A stretch of DNA of 64,000 nt from Gerris lacustris (GCA_951217055.1 OX578276.1:28915505-28979504), one strand, 5' to 3'. Numbered from the stretch's first letter, positions 1 through 13,421 are shown. Numbers and translations: made by a program. The notes: generated by a model from the sequence alone, not told the origin.

Positions 1-1093
<1,093 letters not shown>

Positions 1094-1226
1094 TTTGACC
1101 GTCTAGAAAACACATTTTGCACGCAAGTTTTATGAAATGATTTAATTATCTAGTTTGCAATTTTCTATTTAGACTAGCAAAGATAAAATAAAACTAAAGA
1201 AATCCTGCTAAATAACAAGACTGTTG

Positions 1227-1848
1227 ATTTTTACTACGTTTTTATTAGCTTGCTTTCTTGTTTGTTTGTTAGTTTGTTTGACCGGTACAAATCTGGCAAT
1301 CGATTTCTAACTAACTTCCCGAATAGCTAGACATTTGAAACTTTTAGCATACCTCAAAACACGATGACAATGCATTATCTTAATACTTTTAGCCATCTTT
1401 CAGCAGAATTTAATTGGTTTTCAGCAAATTTTGCTGTACGGAAAGTTAGTTCGGAAAAAAATCCGTAATTTATTTTATTTGTTTTGCCATGTCCCATATT
1501 TACGCAATCTTCATTTTGACGGGTCTCTAATTTTTGATAGATAAACATTGAATGGCAGCAAAACAGGAAATATCGATTATACTATTTATATTATTTCAAA
1601 TTTATCGATGGCACGCTTTAGTTTTGGTGTTGGGGAGATCCGTTGTACAAAGATGTGTCCTTTTATAGGTTTAAGATCAGCGCTCTAGATGGTTGTCATT
1701 TATGTGAAGTAAATAAATTCGGAACTATTTTTTTTTTTACTAACATTAGATATTATATAACAATAACAATTATATTATCAACAATACATACGATTCAACA
1801 GAAAATTGAAAAACGTAGTATATAAAAATTTCTTTTTATCTTGAAATT
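1227..1848 (+). repeat. Family J interspersed repeat, copy 1
   Basis: About 620 bp that reappears in opposite orientation at 42788-43404. The two copies align end to end from the TACTACGTTTTTATTAGC edge to the CTTTTTATCTTGAAATT edge, with substitutions and small indels. Short frames through it (for example 1643-1825) resemble those of the other copy only because the DNA is repeated. No TIRs were seen. The class is unknown. Confidence 0.8.
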
Positions 1849-2514
1849 ATTAATACATACAATCCCCTAATGACATCAGTTATAATTGATAAATTGTAAA
1901 TAGAAAAAAAAATGTATGAAATTAAATTTTGAATTAACAGCCTTGCAAAGAAGCACTTATAGTATAAGTATAACATGATGCGTTGAGTTATGTAGACTAA
2001 ATTAATTTTTGAATTTAAATAAAATACCACATATAAATTTCCAAAAATATGATCGCTATAGAAAAACTTTTGTCTCCAAATTCAACATTTTCTAAACAGA
2101 AATGCGTTTCAGATAATCCGTAAACATTCTTGCGAATCACTACATCTTAAAAACATAGATCTTACGTCCAAGTCCAACAAAATTTGGATGAACGTCACAA
2201 TTAGCCCACTGAGGGTCTCTTATAAAGTGCCCAACAGTTATATTTTTCGAAGTACCAACTTATCCAACTTTCATGTAATTTACATGATTTTTTTACAATA
2301 AGCCGACAGGTATCCCTTACTAATTTAAATCTCCTGTGCACACATAATATTTAATATAAATAAATTAATGAAAATCGAAACAAAACAGTACGCAGAACCG
2401 AGATATCACAACAAAAACGATCAGAGACAACTCAGAAAAACTTTCTCATATACGAGTTCATAATTACTCAGCTCTGAGTTTGCCATTCATTAGTCTTCGA
2501 GTTTTCGTAGGTAC
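1849..2514. other. AT-rich stretch with a degraded family A-like piece
   Basis: No gene seen. Around 2050-2345 there is a faint match to the middle of family A (words such as CAACATTTTC, GCGAATCACTACATCTTAAAAAC and AATTAGCCCA in the right order), so this is probably an old, heavily mutated copy. Confidence 0.4.
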
Positions 2515-2612
2515 ATTTAATTATTATTGAACATTTTATCACATTATATCATAAAAATAACTTCTCCTCGGCGTGGAATCGAACCCGGCCTATCTCCGTC
2601 CCACGTTTAAAG
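2515..2612 (-). repeat. Family K: tRNA-like 3' half with AT tail, copy 1
   Basis: On the minus strand this reads a tRNA T-arm-like segment with a B-box word (GGGTTCGATTCC) and then a tail, GAGAAGTTATTTTTATGATA, continuing to ACGAAAACTCG. The same T-arm plus tail is found on the plus strand at about 13155-13265, and a diverged version at 61917-62000. It looks like the 3' portion of a tRNA-derived short repeat. The 5' tRNA half is not convincing. Confidence 0.55.
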
Positions 2613-2922
2613 CTATTTTCTCAGTAACAAGGCTTGTATCAGATTATCCTCAAAATTAAGTGACTTTAGTGACAATTTTTTTCAAAATAAGTGACCTGTT
2701 TTCCCCAAATAAGTGACTTTAAGTGACTTAATTTTAAGTAAAAAAAATTATTTTAGTTGTTTAGCACTGTTAAACAAATGCAATTATTATAAAAAATTTA
2801 GAACGGTTTTTTGTTCATTTGATATTCTGTACCGTAACTGTACGAAAAAAAAAAAAAACCGGGTACGGGGTACCTCGGAACTTTTCCTCACTTCGGAGGC
2901 CACCAAATTGGCCTCTGAGGAG

Positions 2923-2963
2923 GAAGCAGCATTGGACGTGGTCAGTACTTGGATGGGTGACCG
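2923..2963 (+). ncRNA. 5S rRNA-derived fragment (internal control region)
   Basis: GAAGCAGCATTGGACGTGGT continues into CAGTACTTGGATGGGTGACC. These are the A box, intermediate element and C box of eukaryotic 5S rRNA genes, the TFIIIA and polymerase III control region. The 5' third and 3' end of a 5S gene are missing, so this is not a functional 5S gene. It sits inside family F. Insect transposable elements carrying 5S fragments are known; the family F association is seen here directly. Confidence 0.8.
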
Positions 2964-3539
2964 TTTTGAACTAACTGATTTTATCATCATTCTTCAAAAA
3001 AAAAAAAAACTTTATTTTCAATATATTTTATTCAATTATTTGAAGTTTGGCGGTATTTGGACAGATGTAAACAAACTTTGACGTCACCAAAATTATCGCA
3101 CTAATAAATAATTATAGTCGCTTCTAACTTTTAAACTAATTAACGAAATTTCATCGTTTTTTTTATATTTGTTCCTCAATTTTTTCTGGTTCTAACAATA
3201 TGCAATTAATTAGTCAAAAACGTATTTATACTTTCGGCATTAATAACTGTCAAAGTTTATAAATTTAAATATTTATAACTTTAAAATGGCGGTCAATATC
3301 GAAATGGAATTTAGTGGGATTGTTTGTCATACAGAGAGTACATTCGTACCAAATTTCAACTCGATCAGGACCATTTTCGATTTATTACGATTTTCTAAAA
3401 TTTTTGCTGACTCAAACTTGCTCAGCAAACTGCGTTCAAGATGGCGGAAAAAGTTGATTTTCCGGGCGGCACCACTACAGGTAGAGACTGATTTTCTGCC
3501 AAGTTTCCACTCTCTAGGTTAAATACCTTGGGTGCTACG

Positions 3540-3598
3540 ATAATAACACACACACGCACATACATACATTCACACATACATACATACATACAGACGTC
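3540..3598. repeat. CA / CATA microsatellite inside family F
   Basis: A run of ACACAC, then ACATACATACATTC and CATACATA units. The second family F copy has a similar run at about 55125-55172, so the microsatellite was part of the element before it spread. Confidence 0.85.
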
Positions 3599-3987
3599 AT
3601 GCTGAAACCCACTCAGGAGGTCTTAAAAACACCCAAAACGGATAATTCCGTTGAAATCTCGAAAAAAAAGTTTTTAGTGAAAACAATACTTTTTCTACTA
3701 TAGCTTGTGAGGAAAAGTAATAACAATCAGGATGGAGTTCGGAATATAATATTATTGTCATCTTTATATTCTTTTTATTTTTTTCATCCATCTTCTTAAT
3801 ATTGACGATAAAACACAACACACGCCAGCTGAATCTAGTGCAACTGTTACAAACTTTATCATTCATCACAGTTCAAAGTAGGCCTAATATAAAATTCATC
3901 GTTAAAAAAGTCTTGAGCTTACAAAACCCCTTTTGAAAAACAGTTAAAATATATGTTTTGTATTTAAAAAATGTATCCTTGTAAGCC

Positions 3988-4166
3988 ATGTATGCCAAAT
4001 TTCGTAAAAATCGGCCCAACAGTTTAGGCTCCCCAGACAACAGACACACATTTTTTAAAAGCCACTCTTTTGGACCCACGGAACCTTAAAAACGTGTGAA
4101 TCCATCCAAATCACAAAATCAAATTTTTGCGCCATCACATTATTTTCTCTTTATATGAGAAAGAAA
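3988..4166 (-). repeat. Family E fragment
   Basis: Contains the family E order in reverse: AAATTTCGTAAAAATCGGCC, then AGTTTAGGCTCCCCAGAC, then GTGTGAATCCATCCAAATCA, ending at an ATTTTCTCTTTATATGAGAA edge. It abuts the broken right end of family F copy 1. Confidence 0.65.
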
Positions 4167-4779
4167 AAATAGAAACCATATAAATTGTTAATATGCTGAT
4201 ATTACAGAATCACAGAATGAATTAAAATTACCCGTAGTTCATAGAAGTAGAGCTCAATCGTCTCTTGACGGCAACAAATGTTAAACGATTAAAATAATTT
4301 GTGCGTTGACTGTGTGATTAATTGTTTTCATGGTAGTCCAGTCATAAAATATTCTAAATTGTAATCAGAATTGGACTGTATTATTTGTTCCAACATCCTA
4401 CAACACGTAGGTCCCTTAATTACCAATTAACCTCCTTTTAGAAAGATCACAGGCAGGCACATATGGACGAACAAAATAACAAGGCGAGAACTTTAATTCG
4501 AGTGTATAATCAAAGCGAACGTAAGCTAAAACACTAAAGTTTCAACTTGTCCAGTCCATTAAGACCAGTCGATAATAATGCTTATTCCGATGCTAGATTT
4601 ATCTCCCTTTTTTTAGCTTTAAAGCTATTTCGTATAAAACTTGTAGCAAAAACATTTCATACATTCAAATAACTAATGTAATCCTTTTACAATCCATTAT
4701 TATCTAATTAATTTAAACCAACATATCTATAGTTTATTACAATCAACATATCTTTTAAACTACTCATTACTCTTCCAAT
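4167..4779. other. AT-rich stretch without recognisable gene
   Basis: No coding frame, TIR pair or shared repeat seen. Confidence 0.5.
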
Positions 4780-4996
4780 TTTAATGAAAAAATTCCAAAT
4801 TTCATTAAAATCGGAAGAGTAGCTTCTAAGGTATGTTGATTCTCCAAAATTAAGGATAGACCGACAGACAGACACAGGGCCGAAATGTTCCCTGAAGTAT
4901 CAAAGGGATTTCTGTCTTTTGAAATCGGAGACATAAAAAATGTACGTTCTTCAGAACAATCGCATAGCTTCCGTTACCTTCGGTAAGCTCGGAAGC
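4780..4996 (-). repeat. Family A, partial copy (hairpin end)
   Basis: Minus-strand fragment that keeps the terminal hairpin (GCTTCCGTTACC-TTC-GGTAAGCTCGGAAGC as read on plus) and the adjacent GACAGACAGACAC block with ATTTCATTAAAATCGG. The far half is missing. Confidence 0.75.
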
Positions 4997-6309
4997 AAAT
5001 AAAAATTAAGGATAAATTAAAATTAAAAAAAGAAGCTATAGAGTAACCTTGTTACATCTTGATTTTAAGGACATTATACTAAATTATTATTAGAGGTGCT
5101 AAATATACACTGAGTTGAGAAGAGTTGTAATCAGGTAGGCAAGGTGATCGTATGTTAATGCAGGTATAGATAACATACATATATTAATGCAGGTATAAGA
5201 TGTTGAATGGTAACATAAGAATGCTGAAGTATATCTAACTACATGGGAACGAGAAGTTGCCAAGGTAAAGGACAATATTCAATATGTATAAAGAAGTCAA
5301 TTATATAACCTTACAAGATACTACACTGATAATGAGAAAAACACCCAGGCCAAGAATGGTTAGAATGAGCTTTTACCACCGTTAGAACTGCGGAAATTCC
5401 TTGTATCCACAGCTAACTTTATATTCGATACATTACAAGCAACACATGAATGCACTAGCGACCTTGTAATTACCATAGGGACAATAAAATCCCATTATCA
5501 AGGCTTTTTTATTTACTAATATACGTAATATATACAGAGTAAAAGTATAATGAAAAATCCATTTCTTTTTATCTAAGACAATGTATTTATAATTTAATTT
5601 TTTCCTTCGTCATTTAAAACTTGAAGTTAAAATGTATTTTTCAGTCGGAACAACAATGCTGCCAACCATATACAGCCCTTTAAAAGTACTGCAACACCTA
5701 GACATTTTTACAACCCACGGTAGGTTTTAAATGTCTTTGTCAGTCGCAACAACAATACTGAACACATTTCTACAACTCACAGTAGGTAAGTGTCAAAAAA
5801 TCGAAGTGAAAGTGCTTCTATGTTCTTCAGTAATAAATTAATGCGGAAGTAAGATAATAATAATATTTTTAATTTAAAAATAACTAATAATAATTATATA
5901 AAAAAAAAGAAAAATTGGTCCAACAAATTTTTGAGTAATTTTCTTTTTTTTAACATGAGTAGCAATACTGAATTTAAATACTAAAACAGATAAAACTAAT
6001 AATTATAAACCACCGTCTTAATTAAGCCTATGATTAACAATAGTTAGCCTATGATTAAAATGGTTGTTAAGTGATTATAAAAATGTATCTTATACCAAAT
6101 GTATCATTAAATCCATAGAAAAAGATCTCATAGTGTACGTAAATTTAATAAATGGCATCGATTTTTAAACAATCCACTTCACTATAAATAATTCCAATAC
6201 TACCTTTATAAGTAGCAACGAACAGTTTTATTTATCAGAAATCAAGAAAATTCTAAATATAATCATATATAAATAAATGCAGAAAATAGATAAATCAAAT
6301 CTTTACAAA
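4997..6309. other. AT-rich stretch with a small tandem duplication
   Basis: No gene seen. At 5641-5790 a block of roughly 95 bp occurs twice in tandem: CAGTCGGAACAACAATGCTG and CAGTCGCAACAACAATACTG, each followed by an ACAACYCACRGTAGGT word. A second small duplication (TTAATGCAGGTATA) lies at about 5156-5196. The rest is low-complexity AT. Confidence 0.5.
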
Positions 6310-6311
6310 TA

Positions 6312-6809
6312 AACTCCCCGTCAAAATTAACGCACCACCATAGATTTATATTTTTATGCTTACACAAAAGTCGTTTAATTAGGATATTTTTTCTATTGTT
6401 TTCATCTAGGGCGAACCTATTTCGCCTCTGTCGCTCATATCCACACTCCTGGAACAGCCGAAAAGCTCGGCCGATTGTAGTGAGATTCATAGTCGACATC
6501 AACCTTTTGAGAAAAGCCCTTCTTAACCCATCACTAGGGCTTTAATCGCTTCCATAGTTAAATTAGGAGGTCTTTTCATGTTGACACAAACAAACAACTG
6601 TATTAATGAATAACTACGTGAGAGCTCTCATTTAATCAATTGTAAATAACAGTGAATCATTAATGACGATGATTAAATATAATTAATTAGGATGATTAAA
6701 TATGAGATGATGATTAATAAATCATTAGTCATCAGTATAAATTAGAGATACCTAGTCGAAACAGAGAAATATAAATTATATTTTTAAGCGTTAATTTTGA
6801 CGGGGAGTG
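6312..6809 (-). mobile_element. Tc1/mariner-like element, internally deleted
   Basis: Perfect inverted repeats ACTCCCCGTCAAAATTAACG lie at 6313-6333 and 6788-6808, flanked on both sides by TA (6310-6311 and 6810-6811), the target duplication of the Tc1/mariner superfamily. The 498-bp body keeps part of a transposase N-terminus on the minus strand. The length is far below the 1.3 kb or more of an autonomous element, so it is a dead deletion derivative. The superfamily call rests on the TIR form, TA flanks and the coding remnant. Confidence 0.75.
6340..6579 (-). pseudogene. Tc1-like transposase N-terminal remnant
   Basis: From an ATG at 6579 the minus strand reads MKRPPNLTMEAIKALVMG and stops. 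One base out of frame it continues with STMNLTTIGRAFRLFQECGY followed by ERQRR. This has the layout of a Tc1/mariner helix-turn-helix DNA-binding domain: a helix, a turn, a TIGRAF-like recognition helix, then a basic stretch. The catalytic DDE/D domain is absent. A frameshift, stops and truncation make it non-functional. Confidence 0.5.
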
Positions 6810-6811
6810 TA

Positions 6812-7507
6812 TGTATTTGCTTAAAATATACTACCAAGCATTAAAAATTCAGTCCAGACAAGCATTAAAAACTCAAATACAAGTAAAAGAAAAGAAAATT
6901 TAGTAGAAATGTATTACTAAATCTACATTTTGTCTTGTACTATAAAATACGTACAAGACATAAAATGTAATTTTAAAATGCAAAAAGGTCAATGTCGGGT
7001 GTTACATATAAAATTCAAAATCATTAAGGAAGTAAAAAAGGGAATTATACCAAGAAAACATAGATTGATGCGACGTAAACATGCCTGTCTTGTAATGTTA
7101 GATTTATTTTGGAGAAATGATTACGTAGATTTGTTTTTTTAAGGACAGTTGATTTAGCCTTGGGGTAGGCTGTCTGGCTGTCAGTGTGGACAAACTAGAG
7201 AAATAAATACGAGTATATGAAGCTCTGAGGAATACATACCTTAGTATAAGCCACTACTGGTTCAACACCTCTAAGGCAACAACAACTTACTTATTAGGTA
7301 ATATATAGTATAACAACTTCACCTCCCTAGAGTAACTCAATTGTAAGTTAAAACCTGTCCGGATATATCACGTTAACATACATCTTATATCGCTTTACAC
7401 TGTAGTTCAATAATAACTATAATAAAAATACATATTCACCTTGTCATCACATTGTAGCACACAAATTATAATAATAAATTACGATTTAATTTATATTTAC
7501 AAAAGTC
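6812..7507. other. AT-rich stretch without recognisable gene
   Basis: No convincing gene. The 70-codon frame at 6930-7142 is lysine- and isoleucine-rich in the way AT-rich DNA gives by chance, and shows no motif. Confidence 0.45.
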
Positions 7508-8092
7508 CAGTCATGCACCATGACTTAATGAGCGAATATACGAAGAAATCTGCGTATTATTGGCTTATAATAATATAGGAAAATTTTAGTTTAGAATTTG
7601 CATGGGTGAAAAAAAAATTGGTAGACATGGGTACGGGGTACAAAAGTCAAAATAGTATAAACCCTTCAAGATGCACGTTGGAAAGGTCTTTAAGAGTACA
7701 GTAATTGCTTTAGTGTACACTTTTGTAATATTTTAATTTAAGTAATAAATGGAAAAAACATGTTTTTATGCTATTTATGACCCTAAATGGTAAACATTTG
7801 ACCCCTAAATGAATTCCAAAAATTCTGGCCAACGAACTCATCCTTTCTTTTGATATTATTGACATTTTAAAATTTGTTTGGATTTTTAAGTGCATCCTAG
7901 CGTGAGATATCGTCTGGAGTGACACACATATATATGTGCATACACATACATATATACATACATACATACATATATACATATACATAAAAAAGTGTTAAAT
8001 TTCAGGAATCGATCCAGAATCTAAAACGGATTTCTTTGGAGAAAATTATTTTGAAGCCATTGCAATAGCTTAATTTTCTTTGAAAATCCGCT
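7508..8092 (+). repeat. Family I interspersed repeat, copy 1
   Basis: Matches 41877-42387 from GCATGCACCATGACTTAATG-like to TTTGAAAATYCGCTAA. Shared landmarks in order: GCATGGGTGAAAA, TACGGGGTACAAAAGTCAA, a GTTGGAAAG word, CTTTAAGAGTACAGTAATTG, TTGACCCCTAAATGAA, CTGGCCAACGAACTCATCC. This copy carries a longer CATA/CATATA microsatellite (about 7925-7985). Class unknown. Confidence 0.8.
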
Positions 8093-8137
8093 AATATATT
8101 AGTTGTAGATGTTATAGGAATTCCGCTGTAATTTATT

Positions 8138-8575
8138 GCCTCCGAGCTTACGGAAGGTAACGGAAGCTATGTGACCGTTCTGAAGAACAACAATTTTTTA
8201 TGCCTCCGATATCAAAAATTCCAAGATAGAAATCTGTTTAACATCAGGGAACATTTTTAGTTTTAGGTCTGTCTTTTGGTCTGTCGCTCATCTTACACAC
8301 ATCTTAAAAACAACTTGTTTGATTTTAATTAAATTTGGGTGGTAGGTAATAATTAATTAACTTAATTAACCCATTGTTGGTTCCATATAAGTTTCAACCT
8401 TCTGCGCTTATTTGTTTTTCTTACACATGCTCAATGCGTACGAACATACATTTATTAACACCTATATCTTCTAAAGTACTTATCTGATTAAATATATTGA
8501 CAATAATAGATTGTAAAAGCATTAAGTCATTAAAGTATACGAAGTAGGGTGCGAGGAAGCTATGTGCCACATTAA
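8138..8575 (+). repeat. Family A copy, internally deleted
   Basis: Starts with the family A hairpin end (GCCTCCGAGCTTACGGAAGG) and ends with GCGAGGAAGCTATGTGCCAC. Compared with the 579-bp copy at 16073 it lacks about 130 bp after the TACTTATCTGATT word. Confidence 0.75.
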
Positions 8576-8778
8576 ATCTTACAAATGTTTGCAAATATTG
8601 ACCAACTATTTTTCTTTACGCCCCGATAGCAACATTATTAGGTCATTATGGGATAAAAGGGTCTGTCAATTTACGTATTTATCGACTTAAGTTAATACTG
8701 ACAGTGTATAAACATAGGTTCTGGGGGAATCATTTCTTCCCTCTTGGACGCACTGAACCCTAGTACTTTTGTTTCCAA

Positions 8779-9350
8779 ATTGATCGAAGGTGACGGAAAC
8801 ATTAAAAAATGCTTTTGTCTCTGAATTCAACAATTCCAAGACAGTAATCAATTTTAGACACTAGGGAACATTTATAATCTCATGTCAATCTCTCGGTCCA
8901 TCGTTCAACACTTATGCGAACCACCATATCTTAAAAACTAATCGACCGTATTAAATTAAATTCGTATGGTAGCTCACCATTAACTCATAGTTGGTTCCAA
9001 TAGTAAATTACAACCGTCGGTACACATGTAACATTGAATAAAAATAAATTTAGAACACACTGGGAATCAAACATATGTTTTACTACACCCTACCTACATG
9101 TTTTAAAGAACTTATTCCACTTAAATAAAATTTGCATGGCTTGCCGAAAGAGGCCAACAGATGTTTCCATATTAAGTCCACCGTATGCACGCATTAAATA
9201 TTAAAAAAAAAAAAAAAAAGTGATCCTATTTTCTTGAGGGGAATCGAAAAAGGTTGAAGTATTTAAACTTTTAATTTTCAGTGAAATCATCTGACATTCA
9301 TTCAAAATAGGAAGGCAGAAAGCTATGTGCCACACTAATTGGCAGACTAT
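8779..9350 (+). repeat. Diverged family A pieces
   Basis: 8779-9025 keeps the family A order (GATCGAAGGTGACGGAAAC, AACAATTCCAAGACAGTAAT, AACCACCATATCTTAAAAAC). 9300-9350 is a detached far-end piece (AGCTATGTGCCACACTAATT, GGCAGACTATTTTT). Between them, 9055-9100 on the minus strand has a tRNA B-box-like TTTGATTCCCAG. Confidence 0.55.
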
Positions 9351-11751
9351 TTTTAATATTGATAATGTCGGGGAACTTATAACTTAAAAGTTAAAATATA
9401 AAGCAATAAAATACTTTAAAAATAACTGAAAGAAACTTAGCTAAAAAAGAAAACAATGCTCTTTTAAAAAATGAGAAAAAAAGGCTTTGACAGTTGGTAA
9501 TACCAATGTCTAGAATTATGCAGTGGTTTTTGAAGGAAGAATATAGAAGGAAAGAGGATGAATAGTTGGGATATCCGTTATGCGAGAGGAAGGTAAGGTA
9601 AGGGTGAAGTGAGTTTGCGGCCGGCATCGCTTAACGCCAAGTGAACATCATTAGAAAGAGCTAACTTCCAGTCTGGCTACAGATTATAACGCTCTCAGTT
9701 CTATCTAAACTGTTAGAAGACTGCACCCAGCGTCAATTCACCTATAACAATTCACTTAGCATAACGCTCAGGCGAGCTTGGCCTTCCATACAAGAAGACT
9801 TAAACCTTTAGCAGCTAACTATAACTACACCCCATAACGATAACAGACCCATGTGAGCTTACTATAATAGGGTCGGTTTTCGGTCCAACAGTTCGGATTA
9901 AAGCCGGTCCTATTTTTCGTTTATTCAACGCATCAATATTTTAAAATAAATTAAATTGAATAATTTTCAATTTACGATAACTTCGCGATAGAATTATAGA
10001 TAAATGCAATCCAAATAAGTTTCTTCTGCAGCTTTTAATTTCATTGGAGTGGCTTGCTTGGAGAGAGTAGGACCAGAAGTCTAATACACCATAAATTTAG
10101 CAGAATTATCAAGCCAAAACCCCCACGAAAGAGAGCAGGACCTATATATAGACAACTTATGAGGGTTCTTACGTTCACATATGTAAAGTTAGCAAAATTA
10201 TTCGACTCGATTTTATTTACATCAAAAACTCAAGACGCGGGGAGAACTTTTTCTCTCACTACGCCAGTGGTGAGAGAACACATCACCCATCAAGTGGCAA
10301 AACATCATAAGCAGTAAGAATGTATCTGTGATACTATGATCACCATCTTTTGACAAACATAGTCATAGTGGACACTCCCGACTAAATTACATTTAAACCA
10401 GCATGGTCTAGCTGAAAGCCCAGGGTAGAGGCGAGGGAGAGGATGAAAAGCCCTTCACACCTTATCAGCAGCTGTCCTGCATTATCTTGTCTGAGGTGGA
10501 AAATCTTTGGCTTAGCCATTCTTCCTGCTACGTCAAACTGAGTTGGTACCTTGACCGCATAAGAGTCTTACTTCGGACATTACCATTAAGTTTACCGGAC
10601 GAAAAATACTCTGATAGGTGTTAAGCGAGAAAGGGACAAACTCACAATTTATTACGAAAGTAAAAACAATACTGCTATTTACCAGTTTGCTCACGTGCAT
10701 GAGAAACACCTGCATAAGAAAGGTAAGCTTTGTCTAGTATGAATGCTTAGGGCCTTTTTTAATAAACAGGAATTCCGTATAGTATAGAATGAGATTATAA
10801 AGAAGAGATATGTAATTAATTATATTTCTACATAGTTAATTGTACTAAATATAGCTGGGTAGTTTTACTCTGGAGGATCAAAAGAGCACACAAACATTTT
10901 TTCATGAGAGGAAACACATAGGGAATTGCAATCGAAGAATTAAAAGGGAGGTGATAACAAAAAGAATATTGAAATTAGCTTTCTCAAAATGTTTGTTGAC
11001 AATAGAGGAAGAAAGAGAGAAAGTTGAAGTATTAGAAATTAAATAACTTAAAGTTAATTACTTTGTCTCATATTATTTATGAATAATACTTTATCCGATA
11101 TGCAAATTAGTTTTTCGCATGACGTCCCTTCTTAATTTTGCTAGGTAGATATTGTCCGATGTTCAAGGACGCAGGCCGAAAAAAAAAAATTACATTATCC
11201 TCAACTAAGTGGATTAACAAACAAGAGAGCCTGCCACCGAATAATCCATCTCCTATAGGAGCCATGGAGATGAGATATAAAGCGACTCCTACACTCTGTA
11301 AAGGCTTGGACCTTTCATCTGCCCACACGGGCCATCAGAGTCTTCATCCAAGGCGTAGGACATGACACGCGGAGTCTAATCAGTATTCAGCGCAATGTTG
11401 GTTAACTCGGCTCTCCGAGCCACATCAAGATAAACATCGTATAATAAAACCTTAATCAACACTCCTCACTATAAAACTACCTGACCAAACTCAACACATG
11501 ACTGCAAAACAAATGTAGAGCAACGGAAATAATTCAACTACTTTTGGCCATTATGTCGCTAAATAACAAAGATCTAATATTAAAACCGTATGATTGTTAA
11601 ATACATTACAATTTATTTACATTAATTTATCACAGAACAATCTCATCGAAATAAACGTTGTCATATACGAGTAGTCAATTCGCGGGTGCTGCCTTTTTAA
11701 AATCTTTATTGAACATCCCCAAAATATAAGTAGCTTATGTTCCAATATAAT
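9351..11751. other. Mixed stretch with no identified gene
   Basis: Somewhat higher GC around 9610-9900, 10050-10320, 10400-10560 and 11110-11370. The 87-codon plus frame at 10054-10317 and the overlapping frames at 11107-11365 show no motif I know, and I see no splice-flanked exon. They could be old transposon or exon debris. No TIR pair seen. Confidence 0.35.
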
Positions 11752-12108
11752 AGATTGTCAATTGGCGTGGCACATAGCTTCCTCGCATCCTATCACGTAC
11801 GTAAGAGCGCAGACGGTTCATATTAACCTGGGACTATCTGCGGGTTACTTTCGATAAACTATAAGAGTTTCATACAAACCAGATAAGTACTTTTGAAGCA
11901 AGAGGTGTAAATAAATGTATGTTTGTGCGCATGTGGAAGAGAAACAAATGAGCTCAGAAGGTTAAAACTTGTATGGGACCAACAATGGGCTAATTATCCA
12001 AATTACCTGCCATCCAAATTTCATTGAAATTGGACGTGTAGTTTTTAAGATATGTTGGTTCGCAAAAAACTGAGTGCAGACCGACAGACAGACACGGAAT
12101 CTTTTTGT
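11752..12108 (-). repeat. Family A copy lacking the hairpin end
   Basis: Reads the far end on the minus strand (CAATTGGCGTGGCACATAGC, TTCCTCGCATCCTATC) through GTTTGTGCGCATGTGGAAGA to the GACAGACAGACACGGAA block, then stops before the hairpin. It belongs to the core type with AAACTACACG..TTAATGAAATTGG (core I). Confidence 0.75.
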
Positions 12109-12774
12109 GCATCTCTTATCTACCATACAAATATATTTATTTGACAAATAAACTATTCAAAGGGAATACATTAACAATGTAACCACTTATATGGTAAATT
12201 CGGATTTAAATTTAAATAGACTAAAAAAGGAAAATTTTGTATCAAAATGGTCGGCAAGTCTACTCACTTCACAGGATTTTGCTGACAATCTGTTTGCTTA
12301 TTATTATTTTTATAATTTTGCTTTTTGAATTATTTTCACCAAGTTCCGCTTTAAATTTGTTAAAAACAAACAATTTTACACTAAATTATAACACAGAGAA
12401 ATTCTTATAAAATCCGTTCAGGGAGAAATGACGAAAAAAACAAAATTAGAAGCAAGTGCCGCTCGAAAAAATTATTAATAATGATCCAGAAATAAATACA
12501 ACAGATGGGGGAAAAATTACACAATAAAAATAGGAATTAATTAATGAGTTTTAGCCCTAAGGCAGAATACACATGGAAAACACTTACAGCTACTTTGAAG
12601 AATTATTTTATTTTCTATTTTCGGGCTTAAGTCAAGAAAATAACTACTACGTAATATCTTACTCTATCTCCGCACATAAGATCCCCTATAACATGAACAT
12701 CCTCTGTTCCTAATAAATTCAATTTAATTACAGAAGTGTGTTGACTGGAGTATACAATTTATACTTTCTCCTAT
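12109..12774. other. AT-rich stretch without recognisable gene
   Basis: No coding frame or structured repeat seen. Confidence 0.5.
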
Positions 12775-13265
12775 AAAGAGAAAGTATTCTGATGGCGTAA
12801 AAATTCGATTTTGAGATTTTGATGGATTTACACGTTTTGAGGTCCCCAGAGTACAAAAAAGTGGTTTTTAAAAATGTCTGTATGTCGTCTGTGCAGACGC
12901 CTGGATCCTAAACTACTGACCGATTTCGACGAAATTTGGCACACAAGTTGTTCAGAAAAATCATACCCCGAGGCAAAATCGAGAAATAAATTTTAGCTCC
13001 AAATTTGGGGGCGCCACGATTTGAATTAAAAAATTCTAAAATGTAGGGTAATTCTAAATATAATTCGCATTTAAATGTGTTCAATTTAAATAGGAATCTA
13101 ACGATATAAGCCGTTTTCCCGGGAAAAATCTAGTTCCTAAGAAAATAGCAAAACGCGGACGGAGAGAACCCGGGTTCAATTCCCCGCCCAGGAGAAGTTA
13201 TTTTTTTATAATAAATTTTGATGAAATGTTTAATAATAATTAAATTTACACACGAAAACTAATAA
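12775..13265 (+). repeat. Family E copy joined to a family K tRNA-like tail
   Basis: The most complete family E order in the window: GAGAAAGTATTCTGATGGCG, GATTTTGATGGATTTACACG, CTGATGTCGTCTG-like TCTG words, GATTTCGACGAAATTTGGCA, TTTTAGCTCCAAATTTGG, GTTTTCCCGGGAAAAATCTA. It is followed at about 13155-13265 by a family K unit with CCGGGTTCAATTCCCCGCCC and the GAGAAGTTATTTTT tail. Whether K is part of E or a separate insertion is not clear from one junction. Confidence 0.65.
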
Positions 13266-13379
13266 ATGGAAAACACTGGGCTAAGTAATTATGAACTCGT
13301 ATATGAGAAAATTTGTGTTTTGTTTTTTTTTCCTATTAATCGTACCGATACGTATAACATACTTAATACAACAATGAAT

Positions 13380-13382
<3 letters not shown>

Positions 13383-13421
<39 letters not shown>
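13383..13421. repeat. (TA)n microsatellite
   Basis: About 39 bp of perfect TA. Confidence 0.97.

Larger units (their letters stand above)
2628..3986 (+). mobile_element. Family F (hAT-like non-autonomous element), copy 1, right-truncated
   Basis: Left end CAAGGCTTGTATCAGATTAT, followed by several AAGTGAC words, matches the left end of the intact copy at 54498-55676. Homology continues to about 3986, where this copy breaks and family E sequence begins. It keeps about 270 bp (roughly 2909-3210) that the other copy lacks, including a 5S rRNA-like block. It therefore shows what the longer form of the family contains. Minus-strand frame 3597-3869 parallels 55088-55444 in the other copy. Confidence 0.75.

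Noticed and set aside
1643..1825. Conserved protein shared with 42819-43010
   Set aside because: The frames match because family J DNA is repeated; similarity continues equally outside the frames.
2923..2963. Functional 5S rRNA gene
   Set aside because: Only the central control region is present; both ends of the gene are missing.
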